Below are positions 45,458-55,118 of a DNA stretch of 64,000 nt, one piece after another. The notes under the pieces were generated by a model, which searched no databases, was not told where the DNA came from, and saw nothing but the letters and a program-made list of their open reading frames with translations. The DNA is from Clostridium sp. (GTDB taxonomy: Bacteria > Bacillota > Clostridia > Clostridiales > Clostridiaceae): contig JARLHR010000206.1 in assembly GCA_031292145.1 (NCBI GenBank), positions 1-64,000 on the forward strand, given 5' to 3'. The position numbers and the translations under genes were made by a program. Each line of letters starts with the position of its first letter. Position 1 is the first letter of the stretch.

Positions 45458-46792
45458 TTATATAAAATTTAAAACAATTCTATCTATCCCGTTATCTATA
45501 TAATACTCCAATTCTTTTGTATTTTTAAGCAGGGTGTCATCAAAAGCAAATAAAGAATTATACCTTCCAACCATTTTTAAATGCTTAGGATACGCAAACA
45601 CATAATCCTTGCAATATTTTGGACAGTTAGTAACAAGTTTCTGATTTCCTCTGTCCATGCTTGTACACATTGCATATAGTGGACAATATTGTGATGTGTT
45701 TGTCTGATAAAAAGGAATATGTAAACTATGGCATCCTTCTGCAATAGAAATTTTATGACCACAATTTTCATATTCATATCGTTCTATCTTACAATCTTTC
45801 AGAAACTTATTAAAAATTGAACTATTAAGACTGTTTTCTGCAGCAGATTTATGTGTATATCCTTTCTTATAAATATATCTTGGATCTTTTTTTCTCTTAT
45901 TTAACAAAACACCTAGTGACAGTTTAAAATAATCTGTCTTATCTTCAACCAATTTCAGCATTCCAAAATCATTTACTATAATCTCTATCGATCTATTATT
46001 TTCATCGCACCAATTATATATCTCACTTATAACATCTTTTGTTTTTTCTATATAACAATCTCTCATATATGTAAAACATAGTGTTATCGAAAGTTTTTCC
46101 TCTTTGGCTTTTTGCATCATCTTCTTTAACAATTTGACTTCTGGAAATAAATTATGGCAGAATTCATTTCCAATATAAAGCCTGGTAATATCTTTTTGAA
46201 ACAGCTTATGATTACTTGCAAAATTCTCTTTTAAATAATCATTCTTAAAAGCTTTTATATCCTTATCCATATACTTTTTATATAAAATATCATTATCTAA
46301 AGTAATAGATAATTCTACTGAATCTTTAATGCTCTCATTCCAGTCTGGATAATTTAATTCTGACATCCAGTCTTTTTTTTGCTCTAAATAATACTTATAA
46401 AATTCATAATCCAATTCTGTTGGATATTCAACCATTTCCTTTGAAAACTCATTTCCATCACCAAAAGCTTTTAACATAATATATTTTGAATAATTTCTAA
46501 AAACATTTCTTACATTATGTAAATATTCTAATACTTCAATAGAAAATACATATATTAAACTAAACTCGCCTTTTCTTTTCTCTATAATATCAAAATCTTT
46601 TATTATTACCTCTTCGTATCTGCATTCATCAAATATATAAAATACTACTTTTATGCTATCTATCTTTTCTATTTCCTCAGCCACACGCACAGTTAACTTT
46701 TTAGGAGATATTCTTAATATACGTACTTCTCTGTTATCTAATAAACAACTTACAAGTCCTGATGGTAATAATTCTACTTCTTCTCTTTCCAA
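45458..46792 (-). CDS. U32-like protein B with extra N-terminal domain
   Basis: The 444-residue protein has a 110-residue N-terminal beta-rich domain (SGLVSCLLDNREVRILRISPKKLTVRV), possibly PilZ-like but without clear RxxxR / DxSxxG motifs. Its C-terminal 280 residues resemble the U32 neighbour: ITRLYIGNEFCHNLFPE, IEIIVNDFGMLKLV, cysteines in EGCHSLHIPFYQTN, SQYCPLYAMC and NCPKYC, and the shared ending HLKMVGRYNSLF. The start is TTG at 46792, 11 bp after the serine-hydrolase stop, so the genes are coupled. Function unknown. Confidence 0.65.
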   Translation of the reverse strand: MEREEVELLPSGLVSCLLDNREVRILRISPKKLTVRVAEEIEKIDSIKVVFYIFDECRYEEVIIKDFDIIEKRKGEFSLIYVFSIEVLEYLHNVRNVFRNYSKYIMLKAFGDGNEFSKEMVEYPTELDYEFYKYYLEQKKDWMSELNYPDWNESIKDSVELSITLDNDILYKKYMDKDIKAFKNDYLKENFASNHKLFQKDITRLYIGNEFCHNLFPEVKLLKKMMQKAKEEKLSITLCFTYMRDCYIEKTKDVISEIYNWCDENNRSIEIIVNDFGMLKLVEDKTDYFKLSLGVLLNKRKKDPRYIYKKGYTHKSAAENSLNSSIFNKFLKDCKIERYEYENCGHKISIAEGCHSLHIPFYQTNTSQYCPLYAMCTSMDRGNQKLVTNCPKYCKDYVFAYPKHLKMVGRYNSLFAFDDTLLKNTKELEYYIDNGIDRIVLNFI

Positions 46793-46803
46793 ACTAACGC
46801 CTC

Positions 46804-47934
46804 TTATCCATTTTCTAATAGTTTTGATATTCCTGTAGCTATATAATTAACATACGGATCATCATCTTTATTGCTTAATATAATAATTAAATACTTCTTA
46901 TCAATATTTCTTTTAACATATGAAGTATAACCAGATAGATTTCCGGCATGATAAATACTCATATTTCCTTTAGTACTATCATCAATATACCATCCATATC
47001 CATAATCATCTAAATTAGGAGTAAACATTTCTTTTAGAGATTGTTTATTAATTACTTTCCCTGAATATAAAGCATCCTCCCATCTATATAAATCTTCAAC
47101 TGTTGAATATATTTCTCCAGCTGACGCTATAAGTGACCCTTCTGTATCAATTGCTTCTTCATAGTCATTTTGACTATTATCTATTGTATAATAGCCAACT
47201 GCTTTATCTTTTATAGCAGATTTATCACTTAGAAATCCTGTATTACTTAAATTTAAAGGTTTTAATATGTTTTCTTCTATATAAGCTTTATAACTCTTTT
47301 TTGTTATCTTTTCTATTATATATCCTAGCAATATATAATTCGAATTACTATATTCAAATTCTGTCCCAGTATTAAAATCAAGGGGCTCATTTTTAAATAA
47401 TTCAATTATTTCCTCTAAAGTATATGTATGTTTTCCACTTTCTATGGATTCAACCAAATCCATATGATCATGGATTCCAGATGTATGAGTAAGAAGGTTA
47501 TAAATTTTTATTTCATCCCCATTAGGATAATCTGGAATGTATTTGCTAAGTGGATCTTCAACACTTAAAAGGTTCTTTTCTTGCAGCATTAATATTGCTG
47601 CAGCTGTAAACTGTTTTGTGATGGAGGCAATTTCAAAAGCTGTCTGTGTTGTATTTGCAATATTATTATCATAATCTGCCATTCCAAATGCTTCATTTAA
47701 TGCTATATTGCTACCTTGCGCAACAAGAACCGCACCATTAAATTTATAATCTTCAGAATAATTATTAATATAATCAATTATCTTTGATTGAAAATTCTTG
47801 CTAATCCCATTTGTGCTTTCTTTTAAAGCTAGTGTTTTATTATTTTTATCACTTTCAATAAGTGAACAGCCATTTAATAATATTGAAAATATTATTATTA
47901 AAGTTATCATATATAATATAATTTTTTTTATCAT
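46804..47934 (-). CDS. Serine hydrolase of the beta-lactamase class C / PBP4* family, lipoprotein
   Basis: The 376-residue protein has a lipoprotein signal (IILYMITLIIIFSILLNGCS; lipobox LNGC). The active-site SxxK is in ASITKQFTAAA, the YxN motif in FEYSNSNYILLGY, and a HxG motif near the end, IYHAGNLSGYTS. This is the broad class C-like esterase/D-aminopeptidase family, so antibiotic resistance should not be assumed. The ATG at 47934 follows GAGG; the extension to 47949 does not. U32-like B follows in the same direction. Confidence 0.87.
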   Translation of the reverse strand: MIKKIILYMITLIIIFSILLNGCSLIESDKNNKTLALKESTNGISKNFQSKIIDYINNYSEDYKFNGAVLVAQGSNIALNEAFGMADYDNNIANTTQTAFEIASITKQFTAAAILMLQEKNLLSVEDPLSKYIPDYPNGDEIKIYNLLTHTSGIHDHMDLVESIESGKHTYTLEEIIELFKNEPLDFNTGTEFEYSNSNYILLGYIIEKITKKSYKAYIEENILKPLNLSNTGFLSDKSAIKDKAVGYYTIDNSQNDYEEAIDTEGSLIASAGEIYSTVEDLYRWEDALYSGKVINKQSLKEMFTPNLDDYGYGWYIDDSTKGNMSIYHAGNLSGYTSYVKRNIDKKYLIIILSNKDDDPYVNYIATGISKLLENG

Positions 47935-48218
47935 AATTGTATTCCTCAAAACATAAAATGTTAACTAAATTCTCTGATATTATAGCCTATATTTGTAAAT
48001 ATTATAACTCACGTGTCATCCAATTTACCTAAATATCTAATTTATGACATATGAGCAAATAATATAACATCGTCATTTTTCTACTAACTTTCTTATATTA
48101 TAACATAATTTTGCATTTAAATATTTTAAAGAGTTAAATTTTATCTCCCTGTGTTTCAATTGTATTGAATACATGAGAATTACTTAATATAATGAGGTTA
48201 TATCTATAAAATAAAAGA

Positions 48219-48251
48219 CCCACGAAAATCCAAGTTTTAGATTTTCGTGGG
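48219..48251. repeat. Hairpin repeat, copy 1 (CCCACGAAAATC type)
   Basis: CCCACGAAAATC (48219-48230) pairs perfectly with GATTTTCGTGGG (48240-48251). The flank TTCATAGTGGAGGCGATATGTAAC resembles that of the copy at 55052-55088. It lies in the 510-bp intergenic region 47935-48444. Confidence 0.65.
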
Positions 48252-48296
48252 ATTCATAGTGGAGGCGATATGTAACTTTTAAAATCCACTAGAATA

Positions 48297-48440
48297 TCAT
48301 TTCGTCTTCGGAAACAATCTCAAAACATAAATATCTTGACGCAATTCATCTGTAAGTATTTCTGTTTTATCTAAATCCTCTGCTAACATAATGCATCCGA
48401 CCTCTGGAGTATAGGGATAATTGTGCATTGTTAATTGCAT
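48297..48440 (-). CDS. Possible small ORF (47 aa) after the RND gene
   Basis: A reverse-strand frame starts at an ATG at 48440, four bases after the RND stop codon, and encodes MQLTMHNYPYTPEVGC then IMLAEDLDKTEILTDELRQD and ends RLFPKTK. Codon composition looks protein-like, but the ribosome site is weak (GGAAAAAAT 15 nt away). It may be a remnant of a larger gene. No family is recognised. Confidence 0.35.
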   Translation of the reverse strand: MQLTMHNYPYTPEVGCIMLAEDLDKTEILTDELRQDIYVLRLFPKTK

Positions 48441-48444
48441 TTAA

Positions 48445-51400
48445 TTATTTTTTCCAAAACATTAACGATTTAATGTTCAATTTATCCATCTTTAATTTAG
48501 TATTTAAATTATTCAGTTTTATTGGCCTCTCTTCTAATCTAGTATTAACTAAAGAATAAACCACTGGAACAACTACAAAGGTAAGGAATGTAGCTGATGC
48601 AAGTCCAAATATTATAGTTACAGACATAGGCCCAAATAATGCACTCTTAGAAAATGCAAGCGGTATAAGTCCTGTAATTGTTGCTGTTGAACTTAATATT
48701 ATAGGTCTAAATCTTTGGCTTACAGCATGCAAACATGCTTCATCTATGGAAAGACCTTCATTTCTTCCTTCAATTATATATTCCACAAGCAAAATACCAT
48801 TTCTTATAACTACTCCAATTAAGCTTATTATTCCCATTACAGCAGTTAAAGATAACTGCATCTTAAACAGCATAATCCCTACTGTTACTCCTATTAATGA
48901 TAGTGGAAGTGCACACATTATTACAAGCGGCTGCAAGAAAGATTTGAATTGAACAAATAAAATTACATAAATTATTAGTATGCACATAACTCCAGCTATA
49001 CCAAGACTTGTGAAGTTTGTTTCTATTTGATGTTTCTCACCATCATAAACAACATTTACACCATCTATATTCAGTTTATTTATTTCCTGGGTTACTGCAT
49101 TTTCTATATTAACAGCATTATACCCAGTTTTTACATCACTGTATACTGTTACAGTTTTATCTTTTTTATAATGCTTTATTTGATCTAACTGTGAATTAAG
49201 ATTTATATCTGCTACTTCGGATAACAATACCTTATTATTTGTTACACTTGATTTTATCTCTAAATTTTTCAAATCTTCTACTGATGCAATATTAGTTTTA
49301 ACCAGTATATTGTAGTCACTGCCATTCTTTCTATATACAGAACTACTATATCCTTTTAAAGCGATGTTTATTTGTTTTTCTATATCAGATTTTAATAAGC
49401 CATGTTGGGATGCTTTTGTACTATCTATATTTACTTCATACTCATAAGTCTTTTTTGCTGCATCATCTCTTATATTTAAGGTTCCTGGTATATTTCTTAA
49501 TTTTTCTTGTATTTGATCTGAGGCAGCATAAATCTTATCTAAATCATCTCCTGTAAGTCTTAAACGAATAGGCGCTCCTATTGGCTGTGCTTGTTCCAAA
49601 AGCTTTACTGTAGCAGTTCCCCCAGAGATTTTACTATCTAATTGACTTTGCAAATATTCAACTAACTTTTGTCTTGTATCAAACTTTTTAGTTTTACTTA
49701 AGTCTATTTTCACCATAATTTGAGCTGTATCCTTTGCTGGTGCTACTGTAGGCAAAGTAATATAAAACTTAGGCATTCCACCACCTATAGCTGAAGTATA
49801 ACTTGTAACTTCTTCTTGCGATTTTAAAACATCTTCTACCTGTTTTACTAAATTAACTGTACTATCCATATCTTCAACTTTTTCATTAGAAACATCTATA
49901 TAAATAACATCCTTATCTACATAAGGGAAAAATTGCATCCCTAGGGTTTTCATTAAACCTATAGATGCCATAAATACACATAAGGCCACTATAATAATAT
50001 TTCTTTTATGCTTAAGTCCATATGTCAAAATTTTAAGGAACATCTTTCTGATTATACTTTCTTTATTAACATTTTTACTTTTCCTAAAGAATATAGATGA
50101 CATTACAGGAGTTATAAATAGTGCTGAAATATACGAACAAGTTATACATATCATTACCACTTGTGGCAGAGTTCTCATAAATTCCCCAACTGCACCAGGT
50201 ATATTTAAAAGAGGTGAAAAAGCACCAACAATAATTAATGTAGATGTAAATACAGGAACAAATAATTTCTTTATACCATGAAATGCTGCTTCATCTCCTG
50301 ACATTCCCTGATCAATTCCAACCTGAACCACATCTCCAATTACAATTGCATCATCTACCAGTATTCCAAGTGCTATTATAAGTGCTGTTGTAGACATTTG
50401 ATGAACTTTTATCCCAAGCGCCTCCATAGCAATAAAGGACATAGAAATAGATATTGGAATTACTGCTGATACTACCATTGCATTTCTAAAGCCCATTCCT
50501 ATAAGAACAGTTATTACTACGAGAATTACACCATCTCTAAGGTTTTCCATAAAGAAAGAAACTGACTCATTTACATCTTTAGGCTGGAATGTAACTTCTT
50601 CTATCTTTAAATCCTGTGGTAATTGTTTTTTTATCTCATCTAATTTTTTTCTTACATCATCACCTATTAAAACTATATTTTTATTATCTTGAAAATAACC
50701 TGCAAGTAATACTGCATTTTCCCCATTATTAGTGTATTTATAATTAGAATCATCATCATAATCCATATGGACATTTGCTATATCTTTAATCTTTATAGTT
50801 TGTCCAGTATCCGTTGAAACTCCAACAATTGTATCTTCTATCTCTTTAAGAGAAGTAAAACTACCTGGTGTCTGCACTTTTATTTTCCCAGTTTTTAAAT
50901 CTAAATTTCCAGAAGGAATATCTATATTTTGTGCCTTTAATACCCCGCATACATCTTCAAGAGAAATAGAATATTTATTTATTTTACTTAAATCTACATC
51001 AACTTTTACTTGTTTATCCTGTTTACCCTTGATATCAAATCTAGAGATGCCGCTAACACCACTTAATTGTTTCTTTATGTCATCTGCATAATTTCCTAAT
51101 TGTTCATAAGAATAATTATCACCAGACACACTTAAAATTGTACCAGCAGTTTCTGTAAGATTAGTATCTATTACACTATCTTGACATCCATCTGGAAGAT
51201 CAGACTTTATGTCCTTTATTTTATCTCTTAAGTCTCTCCACGCTTTATCTTTATCTACATCATTATTTAAGTAAAGAATAACTATAGATGCACTATTTTC
51301 AGAATAAGATTCAGCATAATCATAACCATCTATTTCTTCAACTTTATCTTCGATTTTTTTTGTGACTAAACTTTCTATATCACTAGAAGAAGCCCCTGGA

Positions 51401-51552
51401 TAAATAGTTGTAATCATTGCTGCTGGAGATGAAACATCTGGGCTTTCCTGCTTAGGAATAATATGATAACAATAACATCCACTTAAAATAGCTATAATTA
51501 CTAAAAATAATACTATTTTTTTATTATTTATAGCCGCTTTAATCAATCCCAT
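48445..51552 (-). CDS. RND-family efflux permease
   Basis: The 1035-residue AcrB/MexF-like permease has twelve membrane helices and two large extracytoplasmic loops. It starts IKAAINNKKIVLFLVIIAIL and has the TM4 proton-relay aspartates GILVDDAIVIGDVV plus RPIILSSTATITGLIPLAF near the end. It is preceded by its adaptor (13 bp gap) and a TolC-like gene, forming a tolC-adaptor-RND operon. The substrate is unknown; control by the divergent TetR regulator is likely. Confidence 0.93.
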   Translation of the reverse strand: MGLIKAAINNKKIVLFLVIIAILSGCYCYHIIPKQESPDVSSPAAMITTIYPGASSSDIESLVTKKIEDKVEEIDGYDYAESYSENSASIVILYLNNDVDKDKAWRDLRDKIKDIKSDLPDGCQDSVIDTNLTETAGTILSVSGDNYSYEQLGNYADDIKKQLSGVSGISRFDIKGKQDKQVKVDVDLSKINKYSISLEDVCGVLKAQNIDIPSGNLDLKTGKIKVQTPGSFTSLKEIEDTIVGVSTDTGQTIKIKDIANVHMDYDDDSNYKYTNNGENAVLLAGYFQDNKNIVLIGDDVRKKLDEIKKQLPQDLKIEEVTFQPKDVNESVSFFMENLRDGVILVVITVLIGMGFRNAMVVSAVIPISISMSFIAMEALGIKVHQMSTTALIIALGILVDDAIVIGDVVQVGIDQGMSGDEAAFHGIKKLFVPVFTSTLIIVGAFSPLLNIPGAVGEFMRTLPQVVMICITCSYISALFITPVMSSIFFRKSKNVNKESIIRKMFLKILTYGLKHKRNIIIVALCVFMASIGLMKTLGMQFFPYVDKDVIYIDVSNEKVEDMDSTVNLVKQVEDVLKSQEEVTSYTSAIGGGMPKFYITLPTVAPAKDTAQIMVKIDLSKTKKFDTRQKLVEYLQSQLDSKISGGTATVKLLEQAQPIGAPIRLRLTGDDLDKIYAASDQIQEKLRNIPGTLNIRDDAAKKTYEYEVNIDSTKASQHGLLKSDIEKQINIALKGYSSSVYRKNGSDYNILVKTNIASVEDLKNLEIKSSVTNNKVLLSEVADINLNSQLDQIKHYKKDKTVTVYSDVKTGYNAVNIENAVTQEINKLNIDGVNVVYDGEKHQIETNFTSLGIAGVMCILIIYVILFVQFKSFLQPLVIMCALPLSLIGVTVGIMLFKMQLSLTAVMGIISLIGVVIRNGILLVEYIIEGRNEGLSIDEACLHAVSQRFRPIILSSTATITGLIPLAFSKSALFGPMSVTIIFGLASATFLTFVVVPVVYSLVNTRLEERPIKLNNLNTKLKMDKLNIKSLMFWKK

Positions 51553-51565
51553 AATTCATCCTCCT

Positions 51566-52777
51566 TTATTCTGCTGAAACCTGATATCCAGCTTTTATAT
51601 TTTTCATACCTTCCGTAACAAGATTATCTCCAACTTTTAATCCGTCTACACATACCTCATTTTCATTTGTATCTCCTAAAGTTATATTTTTCCTAACCGC
51701 ACGTCCATCTTCTACCACATAAACGTAGTCTTCTCCATCATTCAAAATACTATTAATAGGAATCCATATTCCATCCATTTCTCCATCACTAATATAAATT
51801 TTTACTGATTGGCCTATGTAAAATTTGCTATTATCTATCGGATTTAAAAGTTTAATTTCTGCACTAAAGGTACCAGATTGTTTATCAGGCATTTGAACTA
51901 TATTTATAATCTCTCCATCTGAAGTTGTATCATCTATTTTAACTTGTGCTTTTGTTCCAATCTGTACTTTCTTTACATCATCATCAGATAATCCCACAGT
52001 AACTACTTGATTTTCACTTCTAATTAAAATCACTGGATAACCAGCCTGCTGCAGCTCTCCTTCTTTGCAAAGAACATCTACTATATATCCATCTTCATCT
52101 GCGGTAAGAGAAGCATCTTGAACTAAGTTGACTTTTGAATCATAATCAGCCTTTGCAGCGTTTACTTGAGCCAATGCTGTTTGTTTATCTTCTTCCCTTG
52201 TTCCATTTTGAAGCTGATTTAAAGTTTCATTAGCTGCATTTAATGCACTTTCACTATTATCTAATTTATTTTTAATATCATCAACCTGCTGCTGTGTCGC
52301 TGCCTTTATTTGATATAAATTAACAGTCTTATCATATAAATCTTTGCAGTAATTATAATTATCCTGAGCATTTTTTACTGCTATTTGAGCTTTATTTATA
52401 TCTTCTTCTTGTGCCCCATTTACCGCTTTATCATATTGCGCTGAAGCTGCATCCATTTGAGCTTTTGCGGCGTTCTGTGCAAGGTTTAAATCACTTTTAT
52501 CTAAATCAACAAGGTTATCTCCTTTTTTTACATGCTGACCTTTTGAAACATATATTTTTGATATTTTGGCTGAACTTTTAAAGGAAAGCTTTCTCACTTC
52601 ACTCCCCCCTGTTGTTCCTTCATATTCTAAGGAAATTGGGTAACTTTGCTCCTGAAGCTCCACAGTTTTTACTGGATAAGTTTTTACTTCAGCTTTTGAA
52701 TCAGATTTACCACTACATCCACTTAATGTAACAAAATTTAAAAATACTAAGCAAATAGCTAATACCTTCTTATTCAT
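51566..52777 (-). CDS. HlyD/AcrA-type RND adaptor lipoprotein
   Basis: The 403-residue protein begins with a lipoprotein signal (MNKKVLAICLVFLNFVTLSG followed by Cys), then the first half of a lipoyl domain (KLSFKSSAKISKIYVSKGQH), a long alpha-hairpin (Ala/Gln/Asn-rich, about 95-225), the second half (EDGYIVDVLCKEGELQQAG) and beta-barrel (IGQSVKIYISDGEMDGIWIP). This is the periplasmic adaptor architecture. In a monoderm the lipid anchor would hold it on the outer face of the membrane. Adjacent to the RND permease. Confidence 0.92.
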   Translation of the reverse strand: MNKKVLAICLVFLNFVTLSGCSGKSDSKAEVKTYPVKTVELQEQSYPISLEYEGTTGGSEVRKLSFKSSAKISKIYVSKGQHVKKGDNLVDLDKSDLNLAQNAAKAQMDAASAQYDKAVNGAQEEDINKAQIAVKNAQDNYNYCKDLYDKTVNLYQIKAATQQQVDDIKNKLDNSESALNAANETLNQLQNGTREEDKQTALAQVNAAKADYDSKVNLVQDASLTADEDGYIVDVLCKEGELQQAGYPVILIRSENQVVTVGLSDDDVKKVQIGTKAQVKIDDTTSDGEIINIVQMPDKQSGTFSAEIKLLNPIDNSKFYIGQSVKIYISDGEMDGIWIPINSILNDGEDYVYVVEDGRAVRKNITLGDTNENEVCVDGLKVGDNLVTEGMKNIKAGYQVSAE

Positions 52778-52862
52778 ATATCCTCCTTATATTTACGATA
52801 TCATATGTAAAATAATATATATTGTCTTTATTTTCCCCTATAATTTTGTTCATTGAAAAAAT

Positions 52863-54203
52863 TTACTGGTTACTTAGTATCCATGGTTTTTGAATACTGT
52901 CTCTTAAGTTATTATGAGCATACACAAGCTTTCTTAAAGAAGTATCTAAATCTTCACTTGCTAGAACTTGTTTATCATAATCATTTTGCAAAATTAACCC
53001 CATGTCTACTTGAGCTTTTGCAAATTTAAGCTTTATATCTGTTGAGTTAACCTGTTCTTTTAAAGTATCTATTTTATTTTCTATATCAATGAGTGTTGAA
53101 TAATTTTGTTTTAAAATATTTTTAAGATTCTTTTTTGTATCATCTAACTTAACCTTTGATTCATCATACTGGTATTTACCATCTAAATAAGATCCATAAG
53201 AATTGAGATCGTTATAATATTTTAATTCTTTTTGCTCATAGGCTATTAAACCTAACGCATATTTGCCTGAATCTAAAGTAGCATTACCATTAGTATCAGT
53301 CGTCATATAATCAGATGCCTTTGGAGCTGTTGGTATTTCTTCATTCATGACATCTTTTATTCCTTCATCCTTTAAATTTTTCATATAGTCTTTAGTTAAA
53401 TCTAATATTTTATCATCATATTCAAAATAGCTGTTAAGTCTGTCATCTATGTATTCATCGACTGAACCATCTATTTTAAATTTTGTATAATCCATCTCAT
53501 AATCGAGTATATAAGTATCCTTTAAATCTAAATCGGTTAACACTTTAAAATAATCTTCAGCATCATTTAAAGCATTTTCTTTTGAACTTATCTCATCTTG
53601 TAAGGATTTGATTTCAATTTGTGCATCATCGATTTCATTAGATGTTGCCATTCCTAAAGATAGTTTTCCATTCAAAGAATTTAAGTCGTTTTTCTTTAAT
53701 TCCAAATTTCTTTTTGATTTGCCTATATCAATTTGTTTCAAAACCATATCATTATATTTATTGGTAATATCACTTGCTATTTGATCCTCCATAAATTCCT
53801 GTGATTGTTTTGTCTGTTTTTCCTGCAATTCAAGTTTATCGTAAGGATAATCATATACATCATCAGAGTAATTATTCGCTGCTATGGATTTATCAAAATC
53901 AGTACTTTTTTTCTGAAGATCCTCTTTATTTCGGTAGTGTAGTATTTCTTGTGATTTTAGTGCAAATTTGTCACTGTTACTTATTGCTGCATTTATTGCA
54001 TCATTTAACTTAAGAGCTTTTTTCCCCGCAACGTTTTGTCCACTTTGTACAGTTTTTGAATTATTCTCATCATTGCTATAAGATATCGTTGATTCGGACT
54101 CATTTGAACTAGTATTATCTACTGCAAATACTGGCACAATACTACTATTCATAACACTAACTACAATCCCAATTGCAATTATATTTTTAATATTTTGTTT
54201 CAT
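52863..54203 (-). CDS. TolC-like (outer membrane efflux protein-type) exported coiled-coil protein
   Basis: The 446-residue product has a signal peptide (KNIIAIGIVVSVMNSSIVPV, probable cleavage after VFA) and then mostly coiled-coil: heptad-rich segments around LKSQEILHYRNKEDLQKK, LELKKNDLNSLNGKLSLGMATSNEIDDAQIEIK and YSTLIDIENKIDTLKEQV. The LSLGMATSNEIDDA and VDMGLILQNDYDKQ repeats are the TolC helical-repeat turns. The beta-barrel segments are not obvious, so it may be a periplasm-like channel extension or surface protein. The ATG at 54203 follows GGGGTGT. Confidence 0.78.
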   Translation of the reverse strand: MKQNIKNIIAIGIVVSVMNSSIVPVFAVDNTSSNESESTISYSNDENNSKTVQSGQNVAGKKALKLNDAINAAISNSDKFALKSQEILHYRNKEDLQKKSTDFDKSIAANNYSDDVYDYPYDKLELQEKQTKQSQEFMEDQIASDITNKYNDMVLKQIDIGKSKRNLELKKNDLNSLNGKLSLGMATSNEIDDAQIEIKSLQDEISSKENALNDAEDYFKVLTDLDLKDTYILDYEMDYTKFKIDGSVDEYIDDRLNSYFEYDDKILDLTKDYMKNLKDEGIKDVMNEEIPTAPKASDYMTTDTNGNATLDSGKYALGLIAYEQKELKYYNDLNSYGSYLDGKYQYDESKVKLDDTKKNLKNILKQNYSTLIDIENKIDTLKEQVNSTDIKLKFAKAQVDMGLILQNDYDKQVLASEDLDTSLRKLVYAHNNLRDSIQKPWILSNQ

Positions 54204-54262
54204 TAACATACACCCCTTTATTTTTTGAATTCGCCTTAAGTTAATATTTAAAACACCACACA

Positions 54263-54389
54263 TAATCTACACGTGTATATTATCTTTACAATTGTATATT
54301 TACAGTCTATACTCTAACCATAAGCTTATCAAGAAACAATAATCTTGATTTATATAGTTAATCTACAGCATTGACATATGTGTAGATTA
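54263..54389. promoter_or_regulatory. Divergent RND/TetR control region with repeated operator
   Basis: TAATCTACACGTGTATATTA (54263-54282) lies by the RND-operon promoter. Nearer tetR, TAATCTACA (54359-54367) and TGTAGATTA (54381-54389) form a perfect 9-bp inverted repeat over a 13-bp centre that contains TTGACA. The TAATCTACA half-site occurs in each, so it is the likely binding site for the TetR protein at 54408. Confidence 0.6.
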
Positions 54390-54407
54390 TTTCTTTAGGA
54401 GGAATAT

Positions 54408-54998
54408 ATGAACAATATAATAATTGATGAAACTCTCGATTTAAGAATACGACGAACACATAAACTGTTATCAGATGCTTTAACATCTTTACTTACAGAA
54501 AAAGCTTTTGATGATATTCGTGTTTCAGATATCTGCAATAAAGCAATGGTTCATAGAACTACTTTTTATAAGCATTTTGAAGACAAATATCAATTACTTG
54601 ATTTTTTACTGGGGCAAATAGTAATAGAATTTAAAGAAAAAAGTATGCAATATACATCTAATATAAATTCAAGGGAATATTATATAATTTTAATTAAACT
54701 TCTTTTTGAACATATGTATGAGAACAAAAAATTATATTCTGTAGGATTATTAAATAACAGTTCAGCGAGAAAGTTATTAAAAAGAACAGTACTTGAGTGT
54801 GTAATATCCAGTTTAGAAAGTAATGCAGCAAATGGCGTTAACTTTACTATTCCAATACCTATCATTTCAGAATTTTATTCTGCTGCTATTGTTAACTTAG
54901 CTAGTTGGTGGCTTGAAAATAATATGCCTCTTAGCATTGACGATATGGTGAAATATGGTGATGTGATGATTAATAGACTTGATATACAAAATAGATAG
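54408..54998 (+). CDS. TetR/AcrR-family regulator
   Basis: The 196-residue protein has the TetR helix-turn-helix at residues 12-60 (RIRRTHKLLSDALTSLL, FDDIRVSDICNKAMVHRTTFYKHFEDKYQLL), and the C-terminal region resembles the TetR_C_8-type ligand domain. AGGAGG precedes the ATG. It is divergent from the RND operon across a region with repeated TAATCTACA sites, so it most likely represses that operon and itself until an effector binds. Confidence 0.92.
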   Translation: MNNIIIDETLDLRIRRTHKLLSDALTSLLTEKAFDDIRVSDICNKAMVHRTTFYKHFEDKYQLLDFLLGQIVIEFKEKSMQYTSNINSREYYIILIKLLFEHMYENKKLYSVGLLNNSSARKLLKRTVLECVISSLESNAANGVNFTIPIPIISEFYSAAIVNLASWWLENNMPLSIDDMVKYGDVMINRLDIQNR

Positions 54999-55034
54999 AA
55001 CTCTTATATTTAAGTGAATTTTTTTAATGTAATT

Positions 55035-55118
55035 AAGGCACAAACTAAAATAACCCACAGAAATCCAAATTCTAGATTTTTGTGGGTTCATGGTGAAGAC
55101 GAGCCGTAACCAGCCCCC
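55035..55118. repeat. Hairpin repeat, copy 2 (AACCCACAGAAATC type)
   Basis: AAGGCACAAAC opens the element, AACCCACAGAAATC (55052-55065) pairs with GATTTTTGTGGGTT (55075-55088), and the flank TGGTGAAGACGAGCCGTAAC parallels TAGTGGAGGCGATATGTAAC at copy 1. It lies between tetR and the 3' end of mutS. Confidence 0.65.

Noticed and set aside
46804-47934. Antibiotic beta-lactamase
   Set aside because: SxxK and YxN are shared by the wider esterase/peptidase family; nothing specific supports drug resistance.
48445-54203. Gram-negative origin for the window because of RND/TolC genes
   Set aside because: Codon usage, ribosome sites and all neighbouring genes are clostridial; RND and TolC-like genes are known from some Firmicutes.
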